A DNA stretch of 64,000 bases from Rhizobium croatiense (GCF_019793465.1 NZ_JAILYJ010000009.1:1-64000), one strand, 5' to 3'. Numbered from the stretch's first letter, positions 49,811-59,741 are shown. A program made the numbers and translations. The notes: generated by a model not told the origin, from the sequence alone.

Positions 49811-50280
49811 GCGGCCAGATTCCTGACGGCCTCGAGCACGGTTTCGGCATGGCCCTGCACCTTCACCTTCTGCCAGATCGTGGCGATCGTGCCATCCTGG
49901 CGGATGAGGAACGTGGTGCGCTCGACGCCCATGAAATTGCGGCCGTACATGCTCTTTTCCTTCCAGACGCCATAGGCCTGCAGCGTCGTCTTCTCTTCGT
50001 CCGAGGCGAGCGCCACCGAAAGGCGGTGTTTCCTGATGAACTTGTCATGGCAGGCGGCCGAATCGGGCGACATGCCGATCACGGCAGCACCGGCTGCTTC
50101 AAACTCCGGCGCCAGCGCCGTGAAAGCCAGCGATTCGGCGGTGCAGCCTGTGGTGTCATCCTTGGGATAGAAGAACAGCACCAGCGGCTTGCCGTGAAAA
50201 TCGGAAAGCGAGATACGGCCGCCGCCGTCGCGGGGGAGATTGAAATCGGGGGCCAGGGCACCGATGCCGGGAACCGCCAT
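49807..50280 (-). CDS. bcp: Thioredoxin-dependent peroxiredoxin, BCP type
   Basis: A 157-residue peroxiredoxin. LGA..PDFNLPRDGGG begins the fold, and DTTGCTAES carries the peroxidatic Cys46 in the TxxC motif. A second Cys at residue 77 in SPDSAACHDKF is not in the canonical BCP resolving position, so the subtype (1-Cys or atypical 2-Cys) is open. It reduces hydroperoxides using thioredoxin. It is co-transcribed with the DUF455 protein (4-base overlap). Confidence 0.94.
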   Translation of the reverse strand: MAVPGIGALAPDFNLPRDGGGRISLSDFHGKPLVLFFYPKDDTTGCTAESLAFTALAPEFEAAGAAVIGMSPDSAACHDKFIRKHRLSVALASDEEKTTLQAYGVWKEKSMYGRNFMGVERTTFLIRQDGTIATIWQKVKVQGHAETVLEAVRNLAA

Positions 50281-50405
50281 TGGGAAAACCTTTCTTTTGC
50301 CGGGTTTGTGGATGACACTGTCTCTCCCCGAATTATATAGTGGACGGAAACCCGTCCAGCATGGCCGGGTTCAATTCTTCGATTTAAGGGAGAGCCCGAG
50401 GGCGC

Positions 50406-53400
50406 ATGTCAGCCATCCGCGGCGAAAAGGTCACGTTTCGCAAGAAGGATATCGTTGCGCTGGACCGCTTGCCGTCCGCCCAGACCGAGGATCCGATCAT
50501 CGTTCATTGCCCGCCGCCGCGTTCGCCGATGCGCCGCACGGCGAAGCTGACCTTGGGATTTCTGGGGCTGATTCTCCTGATCCTCGGCGCCATCGTCTTC
50601 ACCGTCGAGAGCGGCATGTTCGACAAGCCGCTGTCGCAGCAGGCGCAGGCGGCGCTGAACGGCGTGGCCGGACCGCGCTACCGGGCCGAAGTCGGCTCCA
50701 CCGTCATCCGATTCACCTCGGACTTCCGGCTCGCGCTCGAAGCGCGCAACGTCAATATGATCGACCAGCAGAGCGGCCAGCACCTGTCGACGACGGGTTC
50801 GGTGCGGCTCGGGCTTGATCCGCTGCAGCTTTTCCGCGGCCGCATCGCCGTCGCCGATATCGAAGCGGAGGATATCGCGCTCGACACAGCGCTTCTGCCC
50901 TCCGGCAACCCCGTCAAGCTCGACGATCTGCGCATTGACGCCATGCCGGCGGCGATGGAGAGGATCTTCTCGCAGCTCGACATGTTCGACAGCATCGTGA
51001 CACGCGGCTCGACCAATTCGGTGCGCATCTCCGGCATCGACGTCAAATTGGCTGATACCGCAAACGGCCCGTTGTCGCTCGTCGTCGACAATCTTGTCTT
51101 TGCGCATGCCGGGCCATCCTCGCTGCAATTGAGAGGTGAGGTTGTGCTCAACGGCGAGGTGGCGGAGCTCGACGTGCTGGCCGAGAAGGACGGTGGCCAG
51201 GTGTCGAAGCTGGTGGCGACGCTCAAGCACGCCGACCTCACCCCCTTTGCGTTGAAACGCAACGACCAGGGTATGATACGGCAGGGGCTCAGCGCCTTCG
51301 TCGACCTGACAGTGTCGGCGACCAGGGAGCGCGATGGCGTGCAGCCGGCGCTTGCCGCAACGGTCGATATCGATCCCGGCCTGATTTACGCGGACGGCGA
51401 TCCGCAGGAGCTGTCGGGCGGGCAGATCAACCTCGCCTATGATTTCGCCAAGCAAACACTCGAGATCGCCAAGTCGAACGCCCGGTTCGGCGCGACCACG
51501 GTTCCCATCAACGGCGCGCTGATTGATCTCGACAAGCTCGACCCGCAGGCCGGCAAGGGTTTCGGCATCGACCTGCTTGTCAGCGGCGGCACCGCCGCGC
51601 CTGGCGCCTCCGGCGAACAGCCGCTGTCCTTCGATATCCAGGCGACCGGGCGTTATCTGGTCGCCGGCCGGGAATTTCTGTTTCCCAACATGACCGTTTC
51701 CAGCCCGCTTGGCGCGCTTTACGGGGCGTTGCACGTCAGGCTCGGCGATAAGTCGCCGGAAATCAGCTTTGCCGGTCAGTCCAGAGAGCTGCAGACGACG
51801 GCGATCAAGCAGCTCTGGCCGTTCTGGATGGCGCCCAAGGTGCGCACATGGGTGCACGGCAATCTGTTCGGCGGTACCGTCACCGACGCCGCCATATCCG
51901 TCTTCATCCCGTTCGGACGGCTTGACGAGGCAGCCGGCGGCAAGGGATTGAAGCTCGACGCCAACCAGATCCGCATCGGCTTCGACATTGCCGGCGCGCG
52001 GATGAACGTGGCCGGCGACATTCCGCCGGTGCGCGATACGGCGGCGCATTTCGATCTGACGGGGCCGGTTGCGACGATTTCGATCAAGAGCGGCACCTCC
52101 TATTTCCCGTCCGGCCGGTCCGTCGGTCTCGGGCAGGGCACGTTCGTCATACCTTCGGCCTACGACAAACCGCTGATGGCTGATATCGATCTTGCGGTCT
52201 CCGGTGCGGCGGACGCCGTCGGCGAGCTCCTGACCTACAAACCGATCCGGGTGCTGCAGCGCGCCGGCTTTGCGCCTGACGATTTCAAGGGCCACATCGA
52301 CGCGAATGTGAAGGCGCATTTCGGACTGCTGTCGTCGCAAAACCCGCCGCCGGCCGAGTGGAAGGCCGCCATGAAGCTCACCGACGTCGATCTGGCCAAG
52401 CCATTCTCCGGCCGCACGATCAGCAATGTCAGCGGCATGCTGAATGGCGATCCGAAGCTGATCACGCTCGACGCCAAAGGCGAGATCGACGGCATTCCAG
52501 CCGATATCGATCTGACCGAGCCGGTCGAAGCGTCGTCTGGCGTGGAGCGGCAGCGCGTGATCACGGCGACGCTTTCGGATGATCAGCGCAGCAAGGTGAT
52601 GCCCGGGCTTTCCGATATCGTCAGGGGTAACCTGAAGATGGTGCTGACGCGGATAGACGACGACCGGCAAGACGTTCAGCTCGACCTCACCAAATCGATG
52701 CTCGACCTGCCTTGGATCGGCTGGTCGAAAGGCAGCGGCATTGCCGCATCCGCGGAATTCGAGATGTCCGGCCCGCCCGAAAATACTGAGATCAAGAATT
52801 TCCGGCTGAAGGGTGACGGCTTCGGCGCCACTGGATCGCTGAACGTCGGCAAGACGGGCCTGATCTCCGCGGATTTCGACAGCGTCAGGCTCTCCTCGCT
52901 CGACGATTTCGCTTTGTCGGTGAAGCGCAGCAAGGGCAATTTCGACGTCTCCGTTTCAGGAACCAGCGCCGATGCGCGGCCGGTCATCGCGCGATTGAAA
53001 TCGGGCTCGGACAGCGACGAGGGCGGCGATAGCGACAATATCGGCGTGTCGGTGCGGGCCAAGCTGAAAAACGTCATCGGTTTCAACGACGAAAAGGTCG
53101 GCAATTTCCAAGCGCAGGTGTCACTGCGCGGCGACAAGCTGCAGGCTCTGAATTTTTCCGGCGTCACCGACAGTGGCGAGGCCGTCGTCAGCCAGATGAA
53201 GGATGGCGGCGTCATCAATATTACCAGCGGCGATGCCGGCGCGGTTTCCCGTTTCGCCGATCTCTACCAGCACATGCAGGGCGGCCTGCTCAATCTGGCG
53301 ATCCGGTTGGGTGCGCAGGGCGGCTGGGACGGCTCGCTCGATGTGCGCCGTTTCTCGATCGTCAACGAACAGCGCCTGCGCTCGATCGTCTCGACACCCG

Positions 53401-53804
53401 TCGGAAACGAGCAGCGCAGCCTCAACGAGGCCGTCAAACGCGACATCGACACTTCTTCGCAACGCTTCCAGCGCGGCTTTGCCCGCATCGTTTCGCGGGG
53501 CGGCATGATCGGCATCGAGAACGGGGTGCTGCGCGGCGACCAGATCGGCGCGACCTTCCAGGGCGTGGTGCGCGACCGCAAGGGCAATATGGATATGACC
53601 GGCACCTTCATGCCGGCCTACGGCCTCAACCGCCTCTTCGCCGAACTGCCGCTGATCGGCGTCATCCTCGGCAACGGCAGCGACCGCGGCCTGATCGGCA
53701 TCACCTTCAAGCTGACCGGCAAGTTCGACCAGCCGAACCTGCAAATCAACCCGCTGTCGATCATCGCGCCCGGTGTTTTCCGGCAAATCTTCGAGTTTCA
53801 GTAA
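50406..53804 (+). CDS. AsmA-like / DUF3971 envelope protein
   Basis: A 1132-residue protein. A ~42-residue cytoplasmic tail precedes a single membrane helix (LTLGFLGLILLILGAIVFTV); the remainder is a long periplasmic beta-rich region. It has the DUF3971/YhdP features: an N-terminal AsmA-like start (YRAEVGSTVIRFTSDFRLAL) and a C-terminal domain with GVVRDRKGNMDMTGTFMPAY and GLIGITFKLTGKFDQPNLQI. Such proteins are thought to form bridge-like lipid conduits to the outer membrane. It is a single large gene with no obvious partner nearby. Confidence 0.88.
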   Translation: MSAIRGEKVTFRKKDIVALDRLPSAQTEDPIIVHCPPPRSPMRRTAKLTLGFLGLILLILGAIVFTVESGMFDKPLSQQAQAALNGVAGPRYRAEVGSTVIRFTSDFRLALEARNVNMIDQQSGQHLSTTGSVRLGLDPLQLFRGRIAVADIEAEDIALDTALLPSGNPVKLDDLRIDAMPAAMERIFSQLDMFDSIVTRGSTNSVRISGIDVKLADTANGPLSLVVDNLVFAHAGPSSLQLRGEVVLNGEVAELDVLAEKDGGQVSKLVATLKHADLTPFALKRNDQGMIRQGLSAFVDLTVSATRERDGVQPALAATVDIDPGLIYADGDPQELSGGQINLAYDFAKQTLEIAKSNARFGATTVPINGALIDLDKLDPQAGKGFGIDLLVSGGTAAPGASGEQPLSFDIQATGRYLVAGREFLFPNMTVSSPLGALYGALHVRLGDKSPEISFAGQSRELQTTAIKQLWPFWMAPKVRTWVHGNLFGGTVTDAAISVFIPFGRLDEAAGGKGLKLDANQIRIGFDIAGARMNVAGDIPPVRDTAAHFDLTGPVATISIKSGTSYFPSGRSVGLGQGTFVIPSAYDKPLMADIDLAVSGAADAVGELLTYKPIRVLQRAGFAPDDFKGHIDANVKAHFGLLSSQNPPPAEWKAAMKLTDVDLAKPFSGRTISNVSGMLNGDPKLITLDAKGEIDGIPADIDLTEPVEASSGVERQRVITATLSDDQRSKVMPGLSDIVRGNLKMVLTRIDDDRQDVQLDLTKSMLDLPWIGWSKGSGIAASAEFEMSGPPENTEIKNFRLKGDGFGATGSLNVGKTGLISADFDSVRLSSLDDFALSVKRSKGNFDVSVSGTSADARPVIARLKSGSDSDEGGDSDNIGVSVRAKLKNVIGFNDEKVGNFQAQVSLRGDKLQALNFSGVTDSGEAVVSQMKDGGVINITSGDAGAVSRFADLYQHMQGGLLNLAIRLGAQGGWDGSLDVRRFSIVNEQRLRSIVSTPVGNEQRSLNEAVKRDIDTSSQRFQRGFARIVSRGGMIGIENGVLRGDQIGATFQGVVRDRKGNMDMTGTFMPAYGLNRLFAELPLIGVILGNGSDRGLIGITFKLTGKFDQPNLQINPLSIIAPGVFRQIFEFQ

Positions 53805-54017
53805 GACGGGCGAGGCAGAACCGCTAAATCTCTTGCGCCTGAGGAGATCGTCGAGATCGTTGATCGTGCCGGCGCTCCCAATCCATCTGGTCGCAAATCC
53901 CGGCGGGCGGAAAAGGCTCGATCAGGTAAGTCGAATAGTGATGTTTTGCTTATTTTAGATAACTCTGATGTAATGTGAATCCGGCAAACAACGGTCGGCG
54001 CAATGTCGGAGGATGCC

Positions 54018-54299
54018 ATGCAGTGCGCTCGGACAGTCTCTTTCATATCGGTCGCGGTGATCGCCGCTGCAGCAGGCGAGGCTTCGCAGTCTGCGGATAA
54101 GGGCGCGCGGCTGAGGCCGCCGGAGCTCATCCGTTCCGCCCATGTGCTGACGGTTCCCCTCGATGCGACCGTGACGCCGCCGACGTTCTCGATCAGCTGG
54201 TGGTCACGCGTGACGCGCGTACCAGACGTCGACCCGCCACCCTATGTCTTCCGGGAGGCTGAACGAACGGACGCGACGTCTCAGCCTGGCGGCGAGTGA
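54018..54299 (+). CDS. Short putative exported protein
   Basis: A 93-residue frame with GGAGG five bases before the ATG at 54018 and a hydrophobic N-terminus (MQCARTVSFISVAVIAAAAG) that could be a signal peptide. The rest (RPPELIRSAHVLTVPLDATV onward) is Pro-rich with no recognised family. The strong ribosome-binding site is the main support; it could still be chance. Confidence 0.45.
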   Translation: MQCARTVSFISVAVIAAAAGEASQSADKGARLRPPELIRSAHVLTVPLDATVTPPTFSISWWSRVTRVPDVDPPPYVFREAERTDATSQPGGE

Positions 54300-54330
54300 G
54301 GGGTGCGCGCCAACTGCAAAATTGGGCAAA

Positions 54331-54360
54331 GAAAAAGCCGGCGCGGGCGCCGGCTTTGAT
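54331..54360 (-). terminator. Rho-independent terminator of tyrS
   Basis: AAAGCCGGCGC at 54334-54344 pairs with GCGCCGGCTTT at 54347-54357. On the minus strand, the direction of tyrS, it is followed by TTC after a short T tract. Confidence 0.8.
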
Positions 54361-54382
54361 ATCCGTTCGGAATTGAAGCCGC

Positions 54383-55639
54383 TTACGCCGCGCGGCGGAT
54401 CAGGATGTGCTTCTTCTTGCCGAGCGACAGCTTGATGACGCCGTCGGCGGTGATTTCATTGCTGCCGATCAGCCGGCGTTCGTCGCTGACCGCCTCGTCG
54501 TTGATGCGCACCGCACCGCCCTGGACGTGGCGGCGGGCCTCGCCGTTGGAGCCGGCAAGGCCGGCGCGGACCATCAGTGAGAGCAGGCCGATGCCGCCGT
54601 CGAGTTCGGTGGCCGGGATATCGACGGAAGGCAGGTTTTCGGCGACCCGGCCTTCCTCGAAGGTGGTGCGGGCCGTTTCAGCGGACGCTTCGGCGGCCTC
54701 ACGGCCGTGGACGATGGCGGTCGCTTCCGTGGCGAGGATCTTTTTCGCCTCATTGATCTCGGCGCCGCCGAGCGCTTCGAGTCTGGCGATCTCGGAAAGC
54801 GGCAGGCGGGTGAAGATCTTCAGGAAGCGGCCGACATCGGCATCCTCGGTGTTGCGCCAGTATTGCCAGAAATCATAGGGGCTGAAGACGTCCTCGTTGA
54901 GCCAGACGGCGCCGGAGGCGGACTTGCCCATCTTGGCGCCCGAGCTCGTGGTCAGGAGCGGCGTCGTCAGCGCGTAAAGCTGCGGCGTTCCCATGCGGTG
55001 GCCGAGATCGACACCGTTGATGATATTGCCCCATTGATCCGAACCGCCCATCTGCAGGCGGCAGCCGTAGCGGCGGCTGAGTTCGACGAAGTCGTAGCCC
55101 TGCATGATCATGTAGTTGAATTCGAGGAAGGAGAGCGACTGCTCGCGATCGAGGCGAAGCTTGACACTGTCGAAGGAGAGCATGCGGTTGACCGAGAAAT
55201 GCCGGCCGACGTCGCGCAGGAATTCGACATAGTTGAGCTTCATCAGCCAATCGGCATTGTTGACCATGAAGGCATCGGTCGGACCATCGCCGAAGTGCAA
55301 TATGCGCGAGAAGATCTTCTTGATGCCCTCGATGTTTGTATTGATCGCCTCCGGCGTCAAAAGCTTGCGCTGCTCATCGCGGAAGGAGGGGTCGCCGACC
55401 ATCGACGTGCCGCCGCCCATCAGTGCGATCGGCCGGTGGCCGGTCTCCTGCAGCCAGTAGAGCATGGTGGCCGAGATCAAATTGCCGATATGCAGGCTGG
55501 TCGCGGTTGCATCGTAGCCGACATAGGCCGTCACGACCTCCTTCGCGAACAGGTCGTCGAGGCCGCTTTCATCGGAAACCTGATGGATGAAGCCGCGCTC
55601 TTTCAGCGTGCGGAGGAAATCGGACTTGAACTCGGACAT
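54383..55639 (-). CDS. tyrS: Tyrosine--tRNA ligase
   Basis: A 418-residue class I synthetase. [20 protein letters not shown] contains the HIGH-type motif (HIGN), KMGKSASG the KMSKS-type loop, and [11 protein letters not shown] the tyrosine pocket. A C-terminal S4-like domain ends the protein ([20 protein letters not shown]). The ATG at 55639 follows GAGACG; in-frame codons 35 residues upstream fall in the divergent promoter region. Confidence 0.97.
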   Translation of the reverse strand: MSEFKSDFLRTLKERGFIHQVSDESGLDDLFAKEVVTAYVGYDATATSLHIGNLISATMLYWLQETGHRPIALMGGGTSMVGDPSFRDEQRKLLTPEAINTNIEGIKKIFSRILHFGDGPTDAFMVNNADWLMKLNYVEFLRDVGRHFSVNRMLSFDSVKLRLDREQSLSFLEFNYMIMQGYDFVELSRRYGCRLQMGGSDQWGNIINGVDLGHRMGTPQLYALTTPLLTTSSGAKMGKSASGAVWLNEDVFSPYDFWQYWRNTEDADVGRFLKIFTRLPLSEIARLEALGGAEINEAKKILATEATAIVHGREAAEASAETARTTFEEGRVAENLPSVDIPATELDGGIGLLSLMVRAGLAGSNGEARRHVQGGAVRINDEAVSDERRLIGSNEITADGVIKLSLGKKKHILIRRAA

Positions 55640-55771
55640 GGCTTTCGTCTCTTGGTGTCTGCGCACGGTCCCGTGTGGCCTTACGCAACTTCGTTGTTGT
55701 TGATCTGTCGCGGCGCGTTTAGCACTGTTTTTACAAAAGTGCATCCGGGAATCGCATGGGAGGCAAGCCTC

Positions 55772-56890
55772 ATGGACGTGATCAGAACCGCGATCGGGCT
55801 GATGAGCGGCACGTCAATGGATGGAATCGATGTCGCGCTGATCAGGACAGACGGCCGCGGTTTCATCGAGCGCGGGCCATTCCTCGGTGTGCCCTATGAG
55901 GCCGAATTTCGCGAGCGGCTCAAGCGGGCGCTGGACCTGGCGCGTCCGCTAACCGATAGGTGCGAGCGACCCGCGGAACTTCGCGACATCGAGCTTGAGT
56001 TGACCCAACGGCATGCGCTTGCCGTTACGGCATTCCTCGAGCGTTTCGGGCTGTCTGCCGATGCCGTCGATGTTCTCGGCTTTCATGGTCAGACCGTGCT
56101 TCACAGGCCCGACGACGGACTGACGATTCAGATCGGCGACGGAGGCGACCTCGCCCGGCGAACCGGCATATCGGTGGTCTACGACATGCGCGCCAATGAC
56201 ATGCTCCATGGCGGGCAGGGCGCGCCGCTGGTGCCGGCCTATCACGCCGCACTCGCCGGAAAATTCCAGCAGGCGCGACAGGCGGTGTGCTTCGTCAACA
56301 TCGGCGGCATCTCCAATCTGACCTCGATCGGCACTGACGGCCGCATATCGGCCTTCGACAGCGGGCCGGGCAATACGCTGATCGACCAATGGGTGGAGAT
56401 GAAGACCGGCAAAACCTATGATCCCGGCGGCGAGATCGGCGGACGCGGCAAGCTGGTCGCCGCCCTGGCGGAGCGATATCTGCAAAGCCCGTTCTTCCGC
56501 GGCAATGTCCGCCGGTCGCTCGATCGCGGCGATTTCGCGCCGCTTCATCAGGGCGAGGCGAGCCTCGAAGACGGCGCCCGGACGCTCGCCCATGTCGCTG
56601 CCGCTTCGATCATTAAATCTGCTGGCTTCCTGCCCGAGATCCCGTCGATCTACATCGTCTGCGGCGGCGGTCGGCTGAACGCCACTCTGATGGCGGAGTT
56701 TTCAATCATGGCCGAAGGGCGGGGATCGCGGGTCTTGACCGCCGAGGAAGCCGGATTCGACGGCGATGCGATGGAGGCCGAAGCCTGGGCTTATCTCGCC
56801 GTTCGCTCGCTGGACGGGCTGCCGCTGACATTTCCGGGCACGACCGGCGTTGACGCTCCCGTCAGCGGTGGGGTGCTGGCAAAGCCATGA
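55772..56890 (+). CDS. anmK: Anhydro-N-acetylmuramic acid kinase
   Basis: A 372-residue sugar kinase of the ASKHA fold that opens and phosphorylates anhydro-MurNAc during cell-wall recycling. [20 protein letters not shown] (ATP phosphate loop), [19 protein letters not shown] and [14 protein letters not shown] are diagnostic. GGGAGG precedes the ATG at 55772. Divergent from tyrS by 132 bases, and its stop overlaps the next gene by four bases. Confidence 0.96.
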   Translation: MDVIRTAIGLMSGTSMDGIDVALIRTDGRGFIERGPFLGVPYEAEFRERLKRALDLARPLTDRCERPAELRDIELELTQRHALAVTAFLERFGLSADAVDVLGFHGQTVLHRPDDGLTIQIGDGGDLARRTGISVVYDMRANDMLHGGQGAPLVPAYHAALAGKFQQARQAVCFVNIGGISNLTSIGTDGRISAFDSGPGNTLIDQWVEMKTGKTYDPGGEIGGRGKLVAALAERYLQSPFFRGNVRRSLDRGDFAPLHQGEASLEDGARTLAHVAAASIIKSAGFLPEIPSIYIVCGGGRLNATLMAEFSIMAEGRGSRVLTAEEAGFDGDAMEAEAWAYLAVRSLDGLPLTFPGTTGVDAPVSGGVLAKP

Positions 56891-57411
56891 GTGACGAGCG
56901 GCTGATCCTTCGGACGTCGCGGCTGCGTTTCGTCATGTGGAACGAAGGCGATGCGCCGCTGGTGCAGCGGCTGCATTCGACGACGGCGACGACGCGATAT
57001 CTCCCCGGTAACGCGCCGTGGAGTATCGAGAAGGCGGAACAGCGGCTGCGGGGCTGGTTCGAGGAACAGGCGCGCGACGGCACAACCAAATACAAGCTCC
57101 TCGGGGAGGACGGCCGGTTCATCGGCCGCGCCGGCATTTCGCGGTTCAGGGGCGAGCAGTTCGAGCTCGGTTATTCCCTGATCGAGGAGGCGTGGGGCAA
57201 GGGCCTGGCAACGGAAGCGGCAAGCGCCCTGGCCGACTGGTTTTTCGAAAGCAGACTTGCGCCCGCTTTCATTGCCTTCACGCATCCCGAAAACGTCGCC
57301 TCCCAGCGCGTTCTCAGGAAGATCGGCATGCGCGAACGCGCGCCGATCCTGATCGACGGAGTGTCCGGCACCGCTTTCGAGCTGACCGCCGCGATGCAGT
57401 CAAAACTCTAA
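56887..57411 (+). CDS. GNAT-family N-acetyltransferase
   Basis: A 174-residue GNAT of the RimJ/RimL type. [20 protein letters not shown] is the usual opening, [20 protein letters not shown] the acetyl-CoA motif A, and [17 protein letters not shown] the 'H..N..S..V..K.G' block. It overlaps anmK by four bases (ATGA). The substrate could be a ribosomal protein or small molecule. Confidence 0.9.
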   Translation: MSDERLILRTSRLRFVMWNEGDAPLVQRLHSTTATTRYLPGNAPWSIEKAEQRLRGWFEEQARDGTTKYKLLGEDGRFIGRAGISRFRGEQFELGYSLIEEAWGKGLATEAASALADWFFESRLAPAFIAFTHPENVASQRVLRKIGMRERAPILIDGVSGTAFELTAAMQSKL

Positions 57412-57488
57412 CTCTTTACGGCAACCGGCCGAACGCGTCCGCCTAGGGTCCGACCGCTGCTCGACGGATAAAGGGCTCGCGTTACGCG

Positions 57489-58166
57489 TCAGCGAATTCG
57501 CTTGGCCGCCGGCTCCGGCACCAGTTCGCCGTTGAGGCGGCGGTCGAGATAGTCCTCGCATTCGCTCATCAGCGTCTCCACCTGACCGTTGAAAAAGTGG
57601 TTGGCGTTGGCCACGGTGCGATGGGTGATGAGAATGCCCTTCTGGGTCTTCAGCTTCTCCACAAGGCCGTTGACGTCCTTTTCCGGCGCCACCTTGTCGG
57701 CCTCGCCGTTGATGATCAGGCCGGAGGAGGGGCAGGGCGCCAGGAAGGAGAAGTCGTAGGTATTGGGCTGCGGGGCGATCGACATGAAGCCCTCGATCTC
57801 CGGCCGGCGCATCAGGAGCTGCATGCCGATCCAGGAACCGAAGGAATAACCGGCGACCCAACAGGTCTTCGAATCGGGATGCAGGCTCTGCACCCAGTCG
57901 AGCGCCGAGGCGGCATCCGACAATTCGCCGGCGCCGTGGTCGAATTCGCCCTGGCTGCGGCCGATGCCCCGGAAATTGAAGCGCAACGTCGTGAACCCGC
58001 GCTTCTGGAACATGTAGAAGAGCTGGTAGACGATCTGATTGTTCATCGTGCCGCCGAACTGCGGATGCGGATGCAGGATCAGGGCGATGGGCGCGCTTTT
58101 TTCCTTGGAGGGCTGGTAGCGGCCTTCAAGACGGCCGGCTGGGCCGTTGAAAATTACTTCGGGCAT
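57489..58166 (-). CDS. Alpha/beta hydrolase (dienelactone hydrolase-like)
   Basis: A 225-residue alpha/beta hydrolase. HPHPQFGGTMNNQIVYQLFY holds the oxyanion-loop family motif, GYSFGSW the nucleophile-elbow Ser, and ANHFFNG the catalytic His. The family (COG2945-like) is widely conserved and lacks an assigned substrate. GGAGTACC precedes the ATG at 58166. Divergent from the cysteine desulfurase gene. Confidence 0.9.
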   Translation of the reverse strand: MPEVIFNGPAGRLEGRYQPSKEKSAPIALILHPHPQFGGTMNNQIVYQLFYMFQKRGFTTLRFNFRGIGRSQGEFDHGAGELSDAASALDWVQSLHPDSKTCWVAGYSFGSWIGMQLLMRRPEIEGFMSIAPQPNTYDFSFLAPCPSSGLIINGEADKVAPEKDVNGLVEKLKTQKGILITHRTVANANHFFNGQVETLMSECEDYLDRRLNGELVPEPAAKRIR

Positions 58167-58218
58167 TGGTACTCCGGGTTTTATTTCGCGTTCGCGCTGC
58201 GTTGGACGACAACATGAC

Positions 58219-58268
58219 TTGACTAACGTTGTCAGCTTTTCTAAAACGCAGTTTAGAACAATTCGAAA
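58219..58268 (+). promoter_or_regulatory. Promoter region with candidate Irr (ICE) box before the suf locus
   Basis: TTGACT (58219-58224) and TAAAAC (58242-58247), 17 bases apart, could be the -35/-10. Just downstream, TTTAGAA-CAA-TTCGAAA at 58252-58268 matches the Irr iron-control element TTTAGAA-N3-TTCTAAA with one mismatch. Irr control of suf operons has been predicted for Rhizobiales. The site overlaps the expected start of transcription, consistent with repression under low iron. Confidence 0.55.
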
Positions 58269-58383
58269 CTTGCATGGCGATCCACGCTTCGTGGAACGTG
58301 TCATAAGGCAAGCCCGGCGGAAATTTCAAGAAAAATGAACCGCGGGTGCTGAAGCAAGCTCGTCAAGCGCAGGACTGAAGATC

Positions 58384-59550
58384 ATGGCGCCGCCACGCCT
58401 TTATCTCGACTGGAATGCCACAGCGCCGCTGCACCCGGCAGCGCGCGAGGCGATCATGCGCGCCATCGACGTGTTTGGCAATCCGAACAGCGTGCATGGA
58501 GAGGGACGCGCCGCGCGCGCCGCCATCGAAGGCGCGCGACGCAAGGTAGCGGCACTGGCCGGCACCGATGCCGGCAATGTGGTCTTCACCAGCGGCGCGA
58601 CGGAAGCCGCCAATCTGGTGCTGACGCCGGATTTCCGCATGGGGCGGACGCCGCTTCAGCTTGGCCGTCTCTATTTTTCGGCGATCGAACACCCCGCCGT
58701 GCGCGAGGGCGGGCGCTTTCCCAAGGAGAAAATGACCGAGATTCCGGTGACGGAAGCCGGCATCGTCGATCTCGACGCGCTTGACCGCCTGCTTGCTGCC
58801 CATGACAAGGCCGCCGGCCTGCCGATGGTCGCCGTCATGCTTGTTAACAACGAGACGGGCATTGTCCAGCCGGTCGAGGCGGCGGCAAAAATCGTGCATG
58901 CCCATGGCGGACTTTTCGTGGTCGACGCCGTGCAGGCGGCCGGCCGTATCCCGCTCGATATCAACAGGATCGGTGCCGATTTCATGATCGTCTCCTCGCA
59001 CAAGATCGGCGGACCGAAAGGTGCCGGCGCGCTGATTGCGCGCGGCGAGGCGCTGATGCCGCGGCCGCTGATCCAGGGTGGCGGGCAGGAGCGTGGTCAC
59101 CGGTCGGGGACACAGAATTCGCTGGCGCTGATCGGTTTTGGCGCGGCGGCCGAGACGGCCACGGGCGAGCTGGAGACGCGCAATGCGGCAATCGGCGCGT
59201 TGCGCGAGCGGCTGGAGGAAGGCATGCGACGGCACGCCGCCGACGTGATCATCCATGGCGAGAGCGGCGAGCGTGTCGCCAATACGATCTTCTTCACCCT
59301 GCCGGGGTTGAAGGCCGAGACCGGACAGATCGCTTTCGATCTCGAAGGTGTCGCGCTCTCGGCGGGCTCGGCCTGCTCGTCGGGACGGCTTGGCGAAAGC
59401 CATGTGCTGACGGCGATGGGCCGCGACGCCAAGCTCGGCGCACTGCGCATCTCGCTCGGCTTCTCGACCACGGAAGAAGACATAGACAGGGCGGTTGCCG
59501 CTTTTGCGAAGATCGCCTGCCGGCGCAGGTCGGCGGGCGAGGCGGCCTGA
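58384..59550 (+). CDS. Cysteine desulfurase, IscS/NifS type
   Basis: A 388-residue class V aminotransferase that takes sulfur from cysteine. LYLDWNATAPLHPAAREAIM is the N-terminal motif, SSHKIGGPKG holds the PLP Lys, and SAGSACSSG the catalytic Cys on the flexible loop, as in IscS/NifS rather than SufS. It starts the Fe-S gene cluster; a SufS-type enzyme is also encoded at the right end. It may also feed tRNA thiolation, for instance by TtcA. Symbols iscS or nifS are both used for this gene in rhizobia. Confidence 0.92.
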   Translation: MAPPRLYLDWNATAPLHPAAREAIMRAIDVFGNPNSVHGEGRAARAAIEGARRKVAALAGTDAGNVVFTSGATEAANLVLTPDFRMGRTPLQLGRLYFSAIEHPAVREGGRFPKEKMTEIPVTEAGIVDLDALDRLLAAHDKAAGLPMVAVMLVNNETGIVQPVEAAAKIVHAHGGLFVVDAVQAAGRIPLDINRIGADFMIVSSHKIGGPKGAGALIARGEALMPRPLIQGGGQERGHRSGTQNSLALIGFGAAAETATGELETRNAAIGALRERLEEGMRRHAADVIIHGESGERVANTIFFTLPGLKAETGQIAFDLEGVALSAGSACSSGRLGESHVLTAMGRDAKLGALRISLGFSTTEEDIDRAVAAFAKIACRRRSAGEAA

Positions 59551-59622
59551 CCGCATCATAAACTTGCGGAAACGCAAATTTCTGCTTGCCAATCGGGCTG
59601 AAAAGTCCCTTTTGGCCTCTTA

Positions 59623-59694
59623 CATCAGGGCAAGGAATTGCCCGACCATCAGGGCAAAGTATTGCCCGACATGAAGGGCGAGACGATTGCCCAT
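59623..59694. repeat. Three tandem 24-bp palindromic repeats upstream of sufB
   Basis: Units lie at 59623-59646, 59647-59670 and 59671-59694. Each contains an inverted repeat: GGGCAA-GGAA-TTGCCC in unit 1, GGGCAA-AGTA-TTGCCC in unit 2 and a degenerate GGGCGA-GACGA-TTGCCC in unit 3. Units 1 and 2 differ only in the central spacer. They end 47 bases before the sufB start, placing them in the leader or internal promoter of sufB. There are no spacers, so this is not CRISPR. Confidence 0.8.
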
Positions 59695-59741
59695 ATGCTA
59701 CAAGCTGCCGGACCTTGGATCCGGCGAGATTGGAGAATGAA

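Noticed and set aside
50409..52670. 753-codon minus-strand frame within the AsmA-like gene
   Set aside because: No domain, antisense composition; the plus-strand frame has a ribosome-binding site, membrane helix and family motifs.
58384..59550. Calling this gene sufS
   Set aside because: The SACSSG loop and N-terminal motif are of the IscS/NifS type; the SufS-type gene is the one beginning at 63778.
59623..59694. CRISPR-like repeats
   Set aside because: The units are directly abutting with no spacers and only three copies; no cas genes are present.
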